From: Pseudaquidulcibacter sp964443435
GTDB lineage: Bacteria; Pseudomonadota; Alphaproteobacteria; Caulobacterales; Aquidulcibacteraceae
Assembly (NCBI GenBank): GCA_964443435.1
Contig: CAYUCW010000003.1
Coordinates: 12,233 to 76,232 of the forward strand
Direction: 5' to 3'
Length of the DNA: 64,000 nucleotides
Each line of letters begins with the position of its first letter. The stretch's first letter is position 1. The notes below the pieces were generated by a model that searched no databases, was not told the DNA's origin, and saw only the letters and a program-made list of their open reading frames with translations. A program made the translations under genes and the position numbers. Shown piece after piece: positions 42,630 through 51,841 of this stretch.

Positions 42630-43754
42630 TTATTTGTTTTGTTTTGAAAACTCTTCAATTCGCGAATTGAAATCAATTTCTAGAGACTTATAAAATAAAT
42701 TATAATTTGATGTTTTATAAAAATTTCCAAGTTCCAATAATAACGGCCTTAAGCTTTTTATTCGGTTCGGATTTGTCTTTAAAAGTCCATCTTCGCATTT
42801 TGCACTTGCTTCACCAATAAATAAAGGTGGATCCGTATCTAGTGAGAAATTAGTTGCATTAACAGACCCTGGATTTTGTATAGAATCTGTTTGAGAGTTT
42901 AATTTGCTTGCAACGGGATTATAACAAATTATTTCTTGCCGATTTAATGGGGCATAGATCCTATTTTCATTCCAATAAGCCGCACGGTTTTTAAATACTT
43001 TTAAATTATCTTTGTCATTTGAATCAATAATATTATAAGAAACAATACAATTTATTGAAGTAGAGTTTTCGCAATAGCTAATATTTCCAAACATTTTAAT
43101 ATCGAATAGTGATTTAGGAACGGCTTGGTTTATTAAATAAGCGGCAATTAGTTTGGTTTCATTTTTTGTTTTTGCAATTTTTTCACTAATAAGTCTCATG
43201 CCATGCAAAGATCCTTGTCCATAGGCAACTATAATGAAATGCTTGTCACCAATATCGGCCTTAAATTTATCGAAAGCTAAGGCTATATCTCCATACGCTA
43301 AATTAAGTGAATCTTTAGTGTCGATATTAAAACTTAGAAGGGAATAAAGGCTTGCTTGCCGGTATTTTGGCGCCCATATTGAGCCATTTTTTGCAAAGGG
43401 CGCTATATAATTGGGAATTATATTGGTTTCTAATCTTTCTATTGGTTTACCTTGTTTAATATCTGCATTCCAGCCTGACTTTCCATTATAATAAGTAGTA
43501 GGATGTATGAAAAATACCGGAACTAATTCTTTGTTTTGAAGTATTATTAGCCATGAATTTGAATTATTATAATCTGGTTCAATTGGCTTTTCTTCGACCT
43601 GAAATGGCTGAAAAGGTTTTATAGAATATTTAAAATAATTATGCCTGAAGAAATAAAAAATAAGTATTAGTAATAAAATAGTGATTGCGCTAATGGAAAA
43701 GAATAAAATCTTCCATGATTTTTTATTTCCGTCATTTGCAATTTTATTTTTCAC
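42630..43754 (-). CDS. DUF3089 alpha/beta-hydrolase-like protein, probably inactive
   Basis: The 374-residue product has an N-terminal membrane anchor (ILFFSISAITILLLILIFYF) and the DUF3089 pattern: FFIHPTTYYNGKSGWNADI, IWAPKYRQASLYSLL and LAYGDIALAFDKF. Family members usually have a GHSQGS nucleophile elbow. Here it reads VAYGQGSLHG, with Gly179 in place of the catalytic Ser. The C-terminal YH of the family appears as FY (Tyr346). Both changes point to loss of hydrolase activity. Start is GTG. It overlaps the upstream GH5 gene by 11 bases and should be co-translated with it. Confidence 0.82.
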   Translation of the reverse strand: MKNKIANDGNKKSWKILFFSISAITILLLILIFYFFRHNYFKYSIKPFQPFQVEEKPIEPDYNNSNSWLIILQNKELVPVFFIHPTTYYNGKSGWNADIKQGKPIERLETNIIPNYIAPFAKNGSIWAPKYRQASLYSLLSFNIDTKDSLNLAYGDIALAFDKFKADIGDKHFIIVAYGQGSLHGMRLISEKIAKTKNETKLIAAYLINQAVPKSLFDIKMFGNISYCENSTSINCIVSYNIIDSNDKDNLKVFKNRAAYWNENRIYAPLNRQEIICYNPVASKLNSQTDSIQNPGSVNATNFSLDTDPPLFIGEASAKCEDGLLKTNPNRIKSLRPLLLELGNFYKTSNYNLFYKSLEIDFNSRIEEFSKQNK

Positions 43755-44799
43755 GCTTAATGCCTATTGCTTCTAGCATTGGTTTATTCCAAGTATCGGT
43801 TTCACGGTTATAAGTATCAAAACCAGCAGTAAAATTAAAGTAACAAGTATATAAATTAGCCGCTCTAAATCTTTTACTTGTTTCATATGCCCATTGTACG
43901 CGATATTTATTTTCAATACCTTGATATGTGCCATATTCACCAACAAAAACTGGGACGCCAAGTTTCTTTTGCCAATTTACGATGTCAATAACATCTTTAT
44001 CTAGATTTTTAATGTCATCTCCAATTGGAAAGCCTCTTCCGTTTGGTGGCGCATCTTTTAACCATTCGGCCCCTTGGTGCGTAAATTCATACGGGTTATA
44101 ATAATGAACACTTGCCACAATATATGGGTCATCAGGAATTTCAATATTCTTCATTCCGTCAATTGTTCCCCACTGATCGCCAGATAGAATTATTGTACGT
44201 GTGGGGTTTGCTTTTCTAATTTCACTTACAATAAAATTTTGAACTTTATTTACTCTTGCACCTGAAAAATTATCTCTTGGCTCATTTATAAGTTCAAAAA
44301 TAAGATTCTGTGGGGCATTTTTATAGTGTTCTGCAAGTTGTGTCCAAATTGCTATTAGTTTTGGTTCGTTTTCATCTGGATTTTCATAAAGTTCATCAAA
44401 ATGATGTACATCCATAATAATATTTAGCTTTGCATCAAAAGCCATTTTTATTACTTCATCAACTCTTGAAATGAATTTTTCATCGATAGTATAATAAGGC
44501 GGTCCAGAGGTGTGGCCCGACCATTTTACCAAAATTCGCACTGTATCAAAACCAGCAGATTTAATGGATTTCAAATGCTCTGGTCTGTAAGTGTATCCCC
44601 ATTCGCCTTCATTTGGCGCATCAAGGCCATTACCGATATTTATACAATTTTTTACTGGAAAATATGCTTTATTTACAATCTTTTTAGGAATTATTTTTTC
44701 TTGATTATTCCATAAAGTTTGCGACATTGCTATGCCAGCACTTAAACCTAAAACAGTGCAAAATAAAAGACTAGTATAGTTTAGATTAAGGTTTTTCAA
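43744..44799 (-). CDS. GH5-family glycoside hydrolase (cellulase-like), exported
   Basis: The 351-residue protein has a signal sequence or anchor (SLLFCTVLGLSAGIAMSQ) and a complete clan GH-A barrel: INIGNGLDAPNEGEWG, GFDTVRILVKWSGH, the acid/base Glu in LIFELINEPRDN, HYYNPYEFTHQG, and the nucleophile Glu in VPVFVGEYGTYQ. GH5 enzymes cut beta-glucans and related polymers; substrate here is unknown. Start is TTG with AGGA upstream. It forms a two-gene operon with the DUF3089 gene. Confidence 0.9.
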   Translation of the reverse strand: MKNLNLNYTSLLFCTVLGLSAGIAMSQTLWNNQEKIIPKKIVNKAYFPVKNCINIGNGLDAPNEGEWGYTYRPEHLKSIKSAGFDTVRILVKWSGHTSGPPYYTIDEKFISRVDEVIKMAFDAKLNIIMDVHHFDELYENPDENEPKLIAIWTQLAEHYKNAPQNLIFELINEPRDNFSGARVNKVQNFIVSEIRKANPTRTIILSGDQWGTIDGMKNIEIPDDPYIVASVHYYNPYEFTHQGAEWLKDAPPNGRGFPIGDDIKNLDKDVIDIVNWQKKLGVPVFVGEYGTYQGIENKYRVQWAYETSKRFRAANLYTCYFNFTAGFDTYNRETDTWNKPMLEAIGIKREK

Positions 44800-44895
44800 A
44801 TTATGTCCTATATTTTTATAATAAAGTTTTTTTATTTTAAATCAATCATCTGATTAAATTAAGTAACCTAAAGGAATATAATTTATTTTACTTTT

Positions 44896-46113
44896 TTATA
44901 TTGATTTAGTGATTTTAAGGCCAAAATCTTTTGGTACAATTTCAGCTGTAATTTCAATTATGGTTTCATGTGGCGAAATCTCATCAATGCAAGTTGCAGT
45001 AATTACTGATGTAATACGCTCTGATGCAATTAATGCTTCTTCATGGTTTGTATTTGCTAAATATAATTCAAATATATTATTACCCATATAAGCCGCGCAG
45101 TCTTCGGTTCTGATAAGCTTTGAAATAATATATCCGGTTTGGATTAAAGTCTTTTGATGATCTTTTTTAGGTATAATATTAAATCTTAGAATTGTATGTT
45201 GCTCTTCGCTTGCCAAGCTAGTGAAATGATCGAAAAATTCTTTATTATAAAGTCCTGTTGTTTCATCATTGGCAATAGTGGTTTTTGCATTCTTAATATT
45301 TTCGCTTAATTCTTGCCTTTGATGATTTTCTTCAATTAATGTTAATAAATTAGCAATTGAAAAATCAAGATCTGAATCGGTTTGCGCAAAATCGCTTGCA
45401 CCACGTAATAATAATTCTTCGATATTTTCAGGCCTGAGATTATTTATAATAAGGCATGGAATGTGAAAATATTTAGTATTGCGTCTTAGTGCCGAGCAAA
45501 ACCCATAGGCTTTATTAATGTCTTTATTGCCGGCAATTACAATAGCATCAAATTTTGAATAATGAAGAAAATCAAATGCCATAAATGAAGATGAAGTTGC
45601 AATGATTCTTGCGCCATATTCATTTAAAATATTAGTTATTTTAAGTGTTATTGGTGCTTCATCTGCAAATAATAAGACTTTATTTGGTTTTGATATAGGT
45701 TTGAAATTATGACGAAAATTTGCGCCAAATCTTTCTAATGCTTTAAGCCTTAAAGTGCATTGCTTATTCATAATTGCAATACGTATTGCGCTATCAAGAC
45801 GTGATTTAATATATTTTATTGGCGTATATGCGTAAAGAACAATTGAAAACCCAAGCCTATTTAGCTTTTTTGTAGTTTCTATATCCTGTTCTTTATCAAT
45901 ATAAGCAAAAAACAAACTAGAACTGAGATTTAGAGCTTTTTTCGCTTCTTGAAAAATTTCTATAGATTTTTCTAATCTGTCTAAATCAATATCTATAATA
46001 ATGGCCGCGAAATTTTCCAGATTATTATTAATAGTAATAATATTATAGCCAGTGCTTGCTATTATTTTTTGGGTATTAATACCGCCTAAAACTAAAACAT
46101 TGGCTTTGGACAT
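44896..46113 (-). CDS. Degenerate REC-REC-GGDEF protein retaining a c-di-GMP I-site (PopA-like)
   Basis: The 405-residue protein follows the PleD/PopA architecture. An N-terminal receiver-like domain (about 1-120) and a second one (about 144-265) are present; the second has Ala/Gly where the phospho-Asp belongs (FDAIVIAGNKD). The GGDEF-like domain (about 280-400) starts with DETTGLYNKEFF. Its GGDEF motif reads GNNIF (344-348), so it cannot be a cyclase. An RxxD site, R335-T-E-D338, stands exactly five residues before it, the spacing of the c-di-GMP inhibitory site. PopA of Caulobacter works this way as a receptor. It is divergent from glyQ. Confidence 0.85.
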   Translation of the reverse strand: MSKANVLVLGGINTQKIIASTGYNIITINNNLENFAAIIIDIDLDRLEKSIEIFQEAKKALNLSSSLFFAYIDKEQDIETTKKLNRLGFSIVLYAYTPIKYIKSRLDSAIRIAIMNKQCTLRLKALERFGANFRHNFKPISKPNKVLLFADEAPITLKITNILNEYGARIIATSSSFMAFDFLHYSKFDAIVIAGNKDINKAYGFCSALRRNTKYFHIPCLIINNLRPENIEELLLRGASDFAQTDSDLDFSIANLLTLIEENHQRQELSENIKNAKTTIANDETTGLYNKEFFDHFTSLASEEQHTILRFNIIPKKDHQKTLIQTGYIISKLIRTEDCAAYMGNNIFELYLANTNHEEALIASERITSVITATCIDEISPHETIIEITAEIVPKDFGLKITKSI

Positions 46114-46282
46114 TAGTTCTCTTTATATAAAGTATTATCTAATATGTGATTTTTAAATATTTACAATAAATATATTATTTTTGCTTTAATGAGAAAGTTG
46201 TTTTTTTGTGACATTAGACACTTTTTAATTCTTTTCTGTGCTGCTAGTGGATACTTAAGCAAAATAATTATAAGAGCTTCTA

Positions 46283-47197
46283 ATGATTAATAATCCCAGT
46301 GTAAATACGCCATGCCAAAGGGCATATAGCGAAGGACGTAAACCTTCATTTCAAGATATAATTCTCACTCTTTCGGATTATTGGGCGCGTCAAGGCTGCG
46401 CTATACTTCAACCTTATGACACTGAAGTCGGGGCGGGGACTTTACACCCAGCAACAACCCTTCGTGCATTAGGTGAAAAACCATGGAAAGCGGCTTATGT
46501 TCAACCATCAAGAAGGCCTAAAGACGCTAGATATGGCGAAAATCCAAATCGTCTTGGTCATTATTACCAATACCAAGTTATTTTAAAACCGAACCCGCCT
46601 AATCTTCAAGAATTATATTTGAATTCCCTATATGAAATTGGGATTGATCCAACCTTGCACGATATACGATTTGTGGAAGACGATTGGGAAAACCCAACCG
46701 TTGGCGCGTGGGGTCTTGGTTGGGAAGTTTGGTGTGACGGAATGGAGGTTTCGCAATTCACTTATTTCCAACAAGTAGGCGGTTTTGATTGTAAACCTGT
46801 ATCGGGCGAATTAACATATGGTCTTGAACGTCTTACTATGTATGTTCAGGGCGTTGAAAATGTTTATGATATTGATTTTAATGGCAATGGCATTTCTTAT
46901 GGCGATGTTTTCCTTGAAAATGAACGTCAGCAATCAGCATTCAATTTTGAATATTCAAATGTGGAAATCCTTGAACGCTGGTTTAAAGACGCCGAAACCC
47001 AGTGCAATATTCTTTTAGAAGCAAAGCTTCCTTTGCCTGCATTTGATTGGGCCTTAAAAGCATCGCATTTATTTAATTTAATGGACGCAAGAGGTGTAGT
47101 TTCACCAACTGAACGCCAAAGCTTTATCGCCAGAGTGCGCGACCTTGCAAAAGGGTCTGCTGCGGCTTGGATTGCAAATCAAGAGGCAAATAAATAA
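46283..47197 (+). CDS. glyQ: Glycine-tRNA ligase, alpha subunit
   Basis: GlyQ holds the aminoacylation site of the alpha2-beta2 glycyl-tRNA synthetase. The 304-residue protein has FQDIILTLSDYWARQGCAIL, QPYDTEVGAGTLHPATTLRA, YVQPSRRPKDARYGENPNRL and WEVWCDGMEVSQFTYFQQVG. The first 15 or so residues are a short extension. The stop overlaps the glyS start by one base (TAATG), so the two subunits are made together. Confidence 0.97.
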   Translation: MINNPSVNTPCQRAYSEGRKPSFQDIILTLSDYWARQGCAILQPYDTEVGAGTLHPATTLRALGEKPWKAAYVQPSRRPKDARYGENPNRLGHYYQYQVILKPNPPNLQELYLNSLYEIGIDPTLHDIRFVEDDWENPTVGAWGLGWEVWCDGMEVSQFTYFQQVGGFDCKPVSGELTYGLERLTMYVQGVENVYDIDFNGNGISYGDVFLENERQQSAFNFEYSNVEILERWFKDAETQCNILLEAKLPLPAFDWALKASHLFNLMDARGVVSPTERQSFIARVRDLAKGSAAAWIANQEANK

Positions 47198-48924
47198 TGT
47201 CTGAATTATTATTAGAAATTTTTTCCGAAGAAATCCCTGCGCGTATGCAAAAGCGTGCGATGGAAGATTTAACCAAGCTTATTAGCGATGGTCTTGCAAA
47301 ATCTGGTGTAAATATTGAAACCAAAGAAAGCTGGGTTGCACCGCGACGCCTTGGTCTTGCTTTTACTGGGTTACCAATTGCGACCCCTGATGTAAAAGAA
47401 GAAAAAAAAGGTCCAAAAACTAGTGCGCCACAGGCGGCAATTGATGGCTTTGTAAAGGCCGCAGGAATAAATAATATTTCAGAAGCACGTATAGTGCAAG
47501 ATGATAAAAAGGGTGATTTTTACGTAATAGATATTGTTAAGAATGGCGTGAAAACTACTGATTTAATAGCGGAATTAGTGCCGCAAGTGGTTCGTAATTT
47601 CCCTTGGCCAAAATCTATGCGCTGGGGTGAGGGTACACTAAGATGGGTGCGTCCTTTACATTCGATTATTTGTTTATTTGATGGGCAAGTGGTCGATTTT
47701 GAAATTGATGGTCTTAAATCTGGTAATAAAACCGAAGGTCATAGATTTCATTCAAAAGGTGAAATCATTGTCAAAGATTTTGCCGATTATAAATCAAAAC
47801 TAAGTGCCGCAAATGTTGTAATTGACCGCGAAGATAGAAAAGCGGATATTTTAAAACAAGCCGAAGCAATTTGCGCCGCCAATAATCTTGAACTTGTAAG
47901 TGATATTGGACTTTTGGAAGAAGTTTGCGGCCTTGTTGATAAGCCCGTGGTTATATTAGGCGATATGGACAAAAGCTTCCTTGATTTACCGCCCGAAGTA
48001 ATCCGCCTTACTTTGCGCCTTAATCAAAAATATTTTGTCGCAAATTATAAAACCACCGGTAAGCTTGCGCCACATTTTATTGTGGTTTCTAATATAGCGG
48101 CCACTGATGGCGGCAAAGCCATTGCCCATGGTAATGCGCGTGTGCTTGCGGCAAGGCTTAATGATGCCCGATATTTCTGGGATTTAGATAAAAAATCTAC
48201 ACTGGAAAGCCGCTTGCCGAAACTTGATAAAATTGTTTTCCATCAAAAAATTGGCTCAATTGGCGATAAAGTTAAACGCATTACAGAGCTTGCGGGTGAA
48301 ATCGCTCCAATAGTTGGTGCGGATGTGGAACTTTCGAAACGCGCGGCACTTCTTGCCAAAGCCGATTTAGTAACCGAAATGGTTGGTGAATTCCCTGAAT
48401 TACAAGGCATAATGGGAAGATATTACGCNNNNNNNNNNNNNNNNNNNNNNNNNNNNNNNNNNNNNNNNNNNNNNNNNNNNNNNNNNNNNNNNNNNNNNNN
48501 NNNNNNNNNNNNNNNNNNNNNNNNNNNNATAAAATCTCTATCGGAATTCCTAAAAACCGAAGAAGGTAAAGATTTGGTCGCGGGTTATAAACGCGCGGCA
48601 AATATTCTTAATGCTGAGACTAAAAAAGAAGCATTAGACCTTAATACTGCTATTAATTCAGCTATTTTTAATACAAGCCAAGAGCGTGAATTATTCACTG
48701 CAATTAATGCAGTAGGTGAAGCACTAGATAATAGTTTAAATCAATTTAATTATTCTCTCGCACTTGCGAAATTATCGGAACTTAAAGCGCCTGTCTATTC
48801 ATTTTTAGATGGTGTTTTAGTCAATGATAGTGATAAAAATATTAGGTTGAATAGGCTATTAATTCTTTATAAACTTAAAGAATTAATGGCGCGTTTTGCG
48901 GATTTTTCAGCACTGCAAGGTTAG
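47197..48924 (+). CDS. glyS: Glycine-tRNA ligase, beta subunit, interrupted by an assembly gap
   Basis: GlyS binds the tRNA in the heterotetrameric enzyme. The N-terminal part shows LLLEIFSEEIPARMQKRAME, PWPKSMRWGEGTLRWVRPLH and EFPELQGIMGRYYA. The C-terminal part resumes with SLSEFLKTEEGKDLVAGYKR and ends in a DALR-type anticodon domain. About 541 residues are real, against roughly 690 usual, and 100 N stand in the place of the HD domain. The N-run is not a multiple of three, yet the downstream frame is right, so the true missing length should be 1 mod 3 and near 450 bases. This is an assembly artefact, not a pseudogene. Confidence 0.93.
   Translation: MSELLLEIFSEEIPARMQKRAMEDLTKLISDGLAKSGVNIETKESWVAPRRLGLAFTGLPIATPDVKEEKKGPKTSAPQAAIDGFVKAAGINNISEARIVQDDKKGDFYVIDIVKNGVKTTDLIAELVPQVVRNFPWPKSMRWGEGTLRWVRPLHSIICLFDGQVVDFEIDGLKSGNKTEGHRFHSKGEIIVKDFADYKSKLSAANVVIDREDRKADILKQAEAICAANNLELVSDIGLLEEVCGLVDKPVVILGDMDKSFLDLPPEVIRLTLRLNQKYFVANYKTTGKLAPHFIVVSNIAATDGGKAIAHGNARVLAARLNDARYFWDLDKKSTLESRLPKLDKIVFHQKIGSIGDKVKRITELAGEIAPIVGADVELSKRAALLAKADLVTEMVGEFPELQGIMGRYYXXXXXXXXXXXXXXXXXXXXXXXXXXXXXXXXXXIKSLSEFLKTEEGKDLVAGYKRAANILNAETKKEALDLNTAINSAIFNTSQERELFTAINAVGEALDNSLNQFNYSLALAKLSELKAPVYSFLDGVLVNDSDKNIRLNRLLILYKLKELMARFADFSALQG
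48429..48528. other. Assembly gap of 100 N inside glyS
   Basis: Exactly 100 unknown bases, a customary placeholder for a scaffold gap of unknown size. Confidence 0.99.
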
Positions 48925-48998
48925 ATTTTGGTTGATTTTCCTTTGGTGTTGCTGCAATGCAACTCAATATGTAGTACAAATGACTCAAAGGAGACTTC

Positions 48999-51665
48999 AT
49001 GACTAAATTAGTATATTGTTTTGGCGCTGGATCGGCTGAAGGCGATGCAAGCTTAAAAAATCTTTTGGGTGGCAAAGGTGCAAATCTTGCCGAAATGAAT
49101 AAGATAGGTTTGCCTGTTCCACCAGGTTTTACAATCACTACCGAAGTCTGCAATGAATTTTATAAAATTGGTCGCAAATATCCTGAAGAATTAAATACTG
49201 ATGTTGCCAAAGCAATAGGATTTATTGAAAATATTGTTGGCAAGAAATTTGGCGATGCATCAAATCCGCTATTGGTTTCTGTTCGCTCTGGTGCGCGCGC
49301 GTCAATGCCTGGAATGATGGATACGGTTCTTAATCTCGGGCTTAATGATGAAACTGTGATTGGCCTTGCGGCAATGTCGCAAAATCCAAGATTTGCTTAT
49401 GATTCTTATCGTCGTTTCATACAAATGTATTCAAATGTAGTACTAGAGCTTGAACATCATGTTTTCGAAGACATTTTGGAAACTTATAAAGAAATAAATG
49501 ATTATCATGATGATACCGAACTTTCGGCTGAAGATTGGCAAGAAATAATCACTAAATATAAAGCCGCAGTTGAATCAGAGCTTGGAAAACCATTCCCTCA
49601 AGATGTTCATGAACAGCTTTGGGGCGCAATCGGCGCGGTTTTCATTTCTTGGATGAATGATAGGGCGATTTTTTATCGTAAAATGCATGATATTCCAGAA
49701 AGCTGGGGAACTGCGGTTAACGTGCAAGCTATGGTTTTTGGAAATATGGGTGATACTTCGGCAACTGGTGTTGCTTTTACGCGTAATCCATCAACCGGCG
49801 AAAAATTATTTTATGGCGAGTATCTTATAAATGCACAAGGTGAAGATGTTGTTGCGGGCATCAGAACACCTAAATCAATTACAAAAGCGCAAAGAATAAC
49901 AATGAATGAGAATGGCGATTCTTTAGAAGAAGCTTTGCCTGATGTTTATTCGCAACTTGAAAAAGTTTATTTGACCTTAGAAAACCATTATAAAGATATG
50001 CAAGATATTGAATTTACTGCGGAAAATGGTAAATTATGGATGCTGCAAACTCGTAATGGTAAAAGAACCGCAAAAGCATCTCTTAAAATCGCGGTCGATA
50101 TGGTTGATGAGGGGCTTATAACTAAAGAAGAAGCGCTTTTAAGAATTGAAGCAACTGCGCTAGATCAATTATTGCACCCTACTATTTCTGATGATTTTGT
50201 AGGTGATGTTATTACGCGTGGACTTCCTGCTTCTCCTGGTGCGGCTGTAGGTGTTGTTGTATTTAACTCAGATGAAGCAGAGCGCCTGTCAAATGAAGGC
50301 AAATCGGTAATTTTAGTGCGCGAAGAAACTAGCCCAGAGGATATTCATGGCATGTTTGCGGCGCGTGCAATTGTGACGTCACGCGGCGGCATGACTTCAC
50401 ATGCGGCGGTAGTTGCCCGTGGTATGGGTCGTCCTTGCGTTTCTGGTGCATCTGAAATTAAAATAGACGAAGATTTAGCGCAGTTTAAAGTTAAAGATAG
50501 AATTATCAAAGAAGGTGATATTATTTCACTTGATGGAACTTCTGGCGAAGTTTATTTTGGCGCGGCGGATTTAGTTCAACCTGAATTATCAGGTGACTTT
50601 GGTAAGCTTATGGCTTGGGCGGATGGTATTCGTAGGCTTAAAGTTCGTACCAATGCTGAAACCCCATACGATGCGCAAATTGCCCGCGATTATGGTGCAG
50701 AGGGTATTGGTCTTTGCCGTACTGAGCATATGTTCTTTGAAGCTGAAAGAATTGCCGCGGTTCGTGAAATGATTTTATCTGAAACTTTGGAAGGACGTAA
50801 AGCTGCGCTTGCAAAAATTCTTCCAATGCAAAGGCATGATTTCATTGAAATTTTCAAAGTAATGAAAGGTCTTCCTGTAACTATAAGATTACTTGATCCG
50901 CCACTTCATGAATTCTTGCCGCATTCAATTGATGACTTGGCTGAGGTATCTTTGGCAACTGGTCTTGATGGTGTTAAACTTCTAGAGCGTTCAAAAGAAT
51001 TAACTGAAACTAATCCAATGCTTGGTCATAGAGGTTGTAGGCTAGGGATTACCTATCCTGAAATCTATGAAATGCAAGCTAAGGCAATTTTTGAAGCCGC
51101 CATTAATGTTGCGCAAACAAGTGGTGAAGCACCAATTCCAGAGGTTATGATACCGCTTATTTCAACTCAAAAAGAGCTTGATATATTAAAAGCGCGCATA
51201 ATTAAGGTTGCTGAAGAATGTATGTCTCAAGCTGGTGTTAAAATCGAATATTTGATTGGAACAATGATTGAATTGCCTCGTGCGGCTTTAGTTGCTGATG
51301 AAATTGCGCAAAGTGCGGAATTCTTCTCATTCGGAACTAATGACTTAACTCAGACCACTTTGGGCATAAGCCGTGATGATTCTGGTCGCTTTATGAATGA
51401 ATATATTAACCAAGGCATATTTGAAAAAGATCCATTTGTAACACTAGACATTAAAGGTGTTGGTTCTTTAATTCAAATCGCCAAAGAGAAATCTAAAGCG
51501 GTTAAGCCTAATATTAAGCTTGGTATTTGTGGTGAACATGGCGGCGATCCTGCTTCAATAGAATTCTGCGAATCTATTGGTTTGGACTATGTTTCATGCT
51601 CTCCATTCAGGGTTCCAATTGCAAGATTGGCCGCTGCTCAGGTAATTTTAAAGCAAAAAAAATAG
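48999..51665 (+). CDS. ppdK: Pyruvate, phosphate dikinase
   Basis: PPDK interconverts pyruvate + ATP + phosphate and PEP + AMP + pyrophosphate. The 888-residue length is normal. Domains in order are the ATP-grasp nucleotide domain (LLGGKGANLAEMNKIGLPVP, VSVRSGARASMPGMMDTVLN), the phosphohistidine domain (GGMTSHAAVVARGMGRPC, His468) and the PEP-binding barrel (GLCRTEHMFFE, GICGEHGGDPASIEFCESIG with the catalytic Cys near YVSCSPFRVP). The pyrophosphate it produces or uses links it to the H+-pyrophosphatase at the start of the window. It starts after AAAGGAGA, 74 bases beyond glyS. Confidence 0.98.
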   Translation: MTKLVYCFGAGSAEGDASLKNLLGGKGANLAEMNKIGLPVPPGFTITTEVCNEFYKIGRKYPEELNTDVAKAIGFIENIVGKKFGDASNPLLVSVRSGARASMPGMMDTVLNLGLNDETVIGLAAMSQNPRFAYDSYRRFIQMYSNVVLELEHHVFEDILETYKEINDYHDDTELSAEDWQEIITKYKAAVESELGKPFPQDVHEQLWGAIGAVFISWMNDRAIFYRKMHDIPESWGTAVNVQAMVFGNMGDTSATGVAFTRNPSTGEKLFYGEYLINAQGEDVVAGIRTPKSITKAQRITMNENGDSLEEALPDVYSQLEKVYLTLENHYKDMQDIEFTAENGKLWMLQTRNGKRTAKASLKIAVDMVDEGLITKEEALLRIEATALDQLLHPTISDDFVGDVITRGLPASPGAAVGVVVFNSDEAERLSNEGKSVILVREETSPEDIHGMFAARAIVTSRGGMTSHAAVVARGMGRPCVSGASEIKIDEDLAQFKVKDRIIKEGDIISLDGTSGEVYFGAADLVQPELSGDFGKLMAWADGIRRLKVRTNAETPYDAQIARDYGAEGIGLCRTEHMFFEAERIAAVREMILSETLEGRKAALAKILPMQRHDFIEIFKVMKGLPVTIRLLDPPLHEFLPHSIDDLAEVSLATGLDGVKLLERSKELTETNPMLGHRGCRLGITYPEIYEMQAKAIFEAAINVAQTSGEAPIPEVMIPLISTQKELDILKARIIKVAEECMSQAGVKIEYLIGTMIELPRAALVADEIAQSAEFFSFGTNDLTQTTLGISRDDSGRFMNEYINQGIFEKDPFVTLDIKGVGSLIQIAKEKSKAVKPNIKLGICGEHGGDPASIEFCESIGLDYVSCSPFRVPIARLAAAQVILKQKK

Positions 51666-51735
51666 TAAAAATTACGCCAAAAATGCGAATTTTTTTATAA
51701 AATTGCAGTTAGCAAGTGCAGCAAAAAAATCGTTT

Positions 51736-51772
51736 AAAAATAGGGGCTAACGCGTTTAGCCCCTTATTTTAT
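51736..51772 (+). terminator. Terminator after ppdK
   Basis: AGGGGCTAA (51742-51750) pairs with TTAGCCCCT (51756-51764) around a CGCGT loop. A T-rich tail follows. Confidence 0.8.
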
Positions 51773-51841
51773 TGGGTTTTGATTTGATGCATAACGTTAT
51801 TTTAACTTGCTATTAAAAATGCCGCTAGGGTATAAGTACCT

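Noticed and set aside
48281..48601. Minus-strand reading frame running through the N-run
   Set aside because: It exists only because N codons are not counted as stops; glyS on the plus strand explains the region.
48949..48964. GTTGC/GCAAC inverted repeat before ppdK
   Set aside because: Five-base stem without a T-run; too weak for a terminator or regulatory call.
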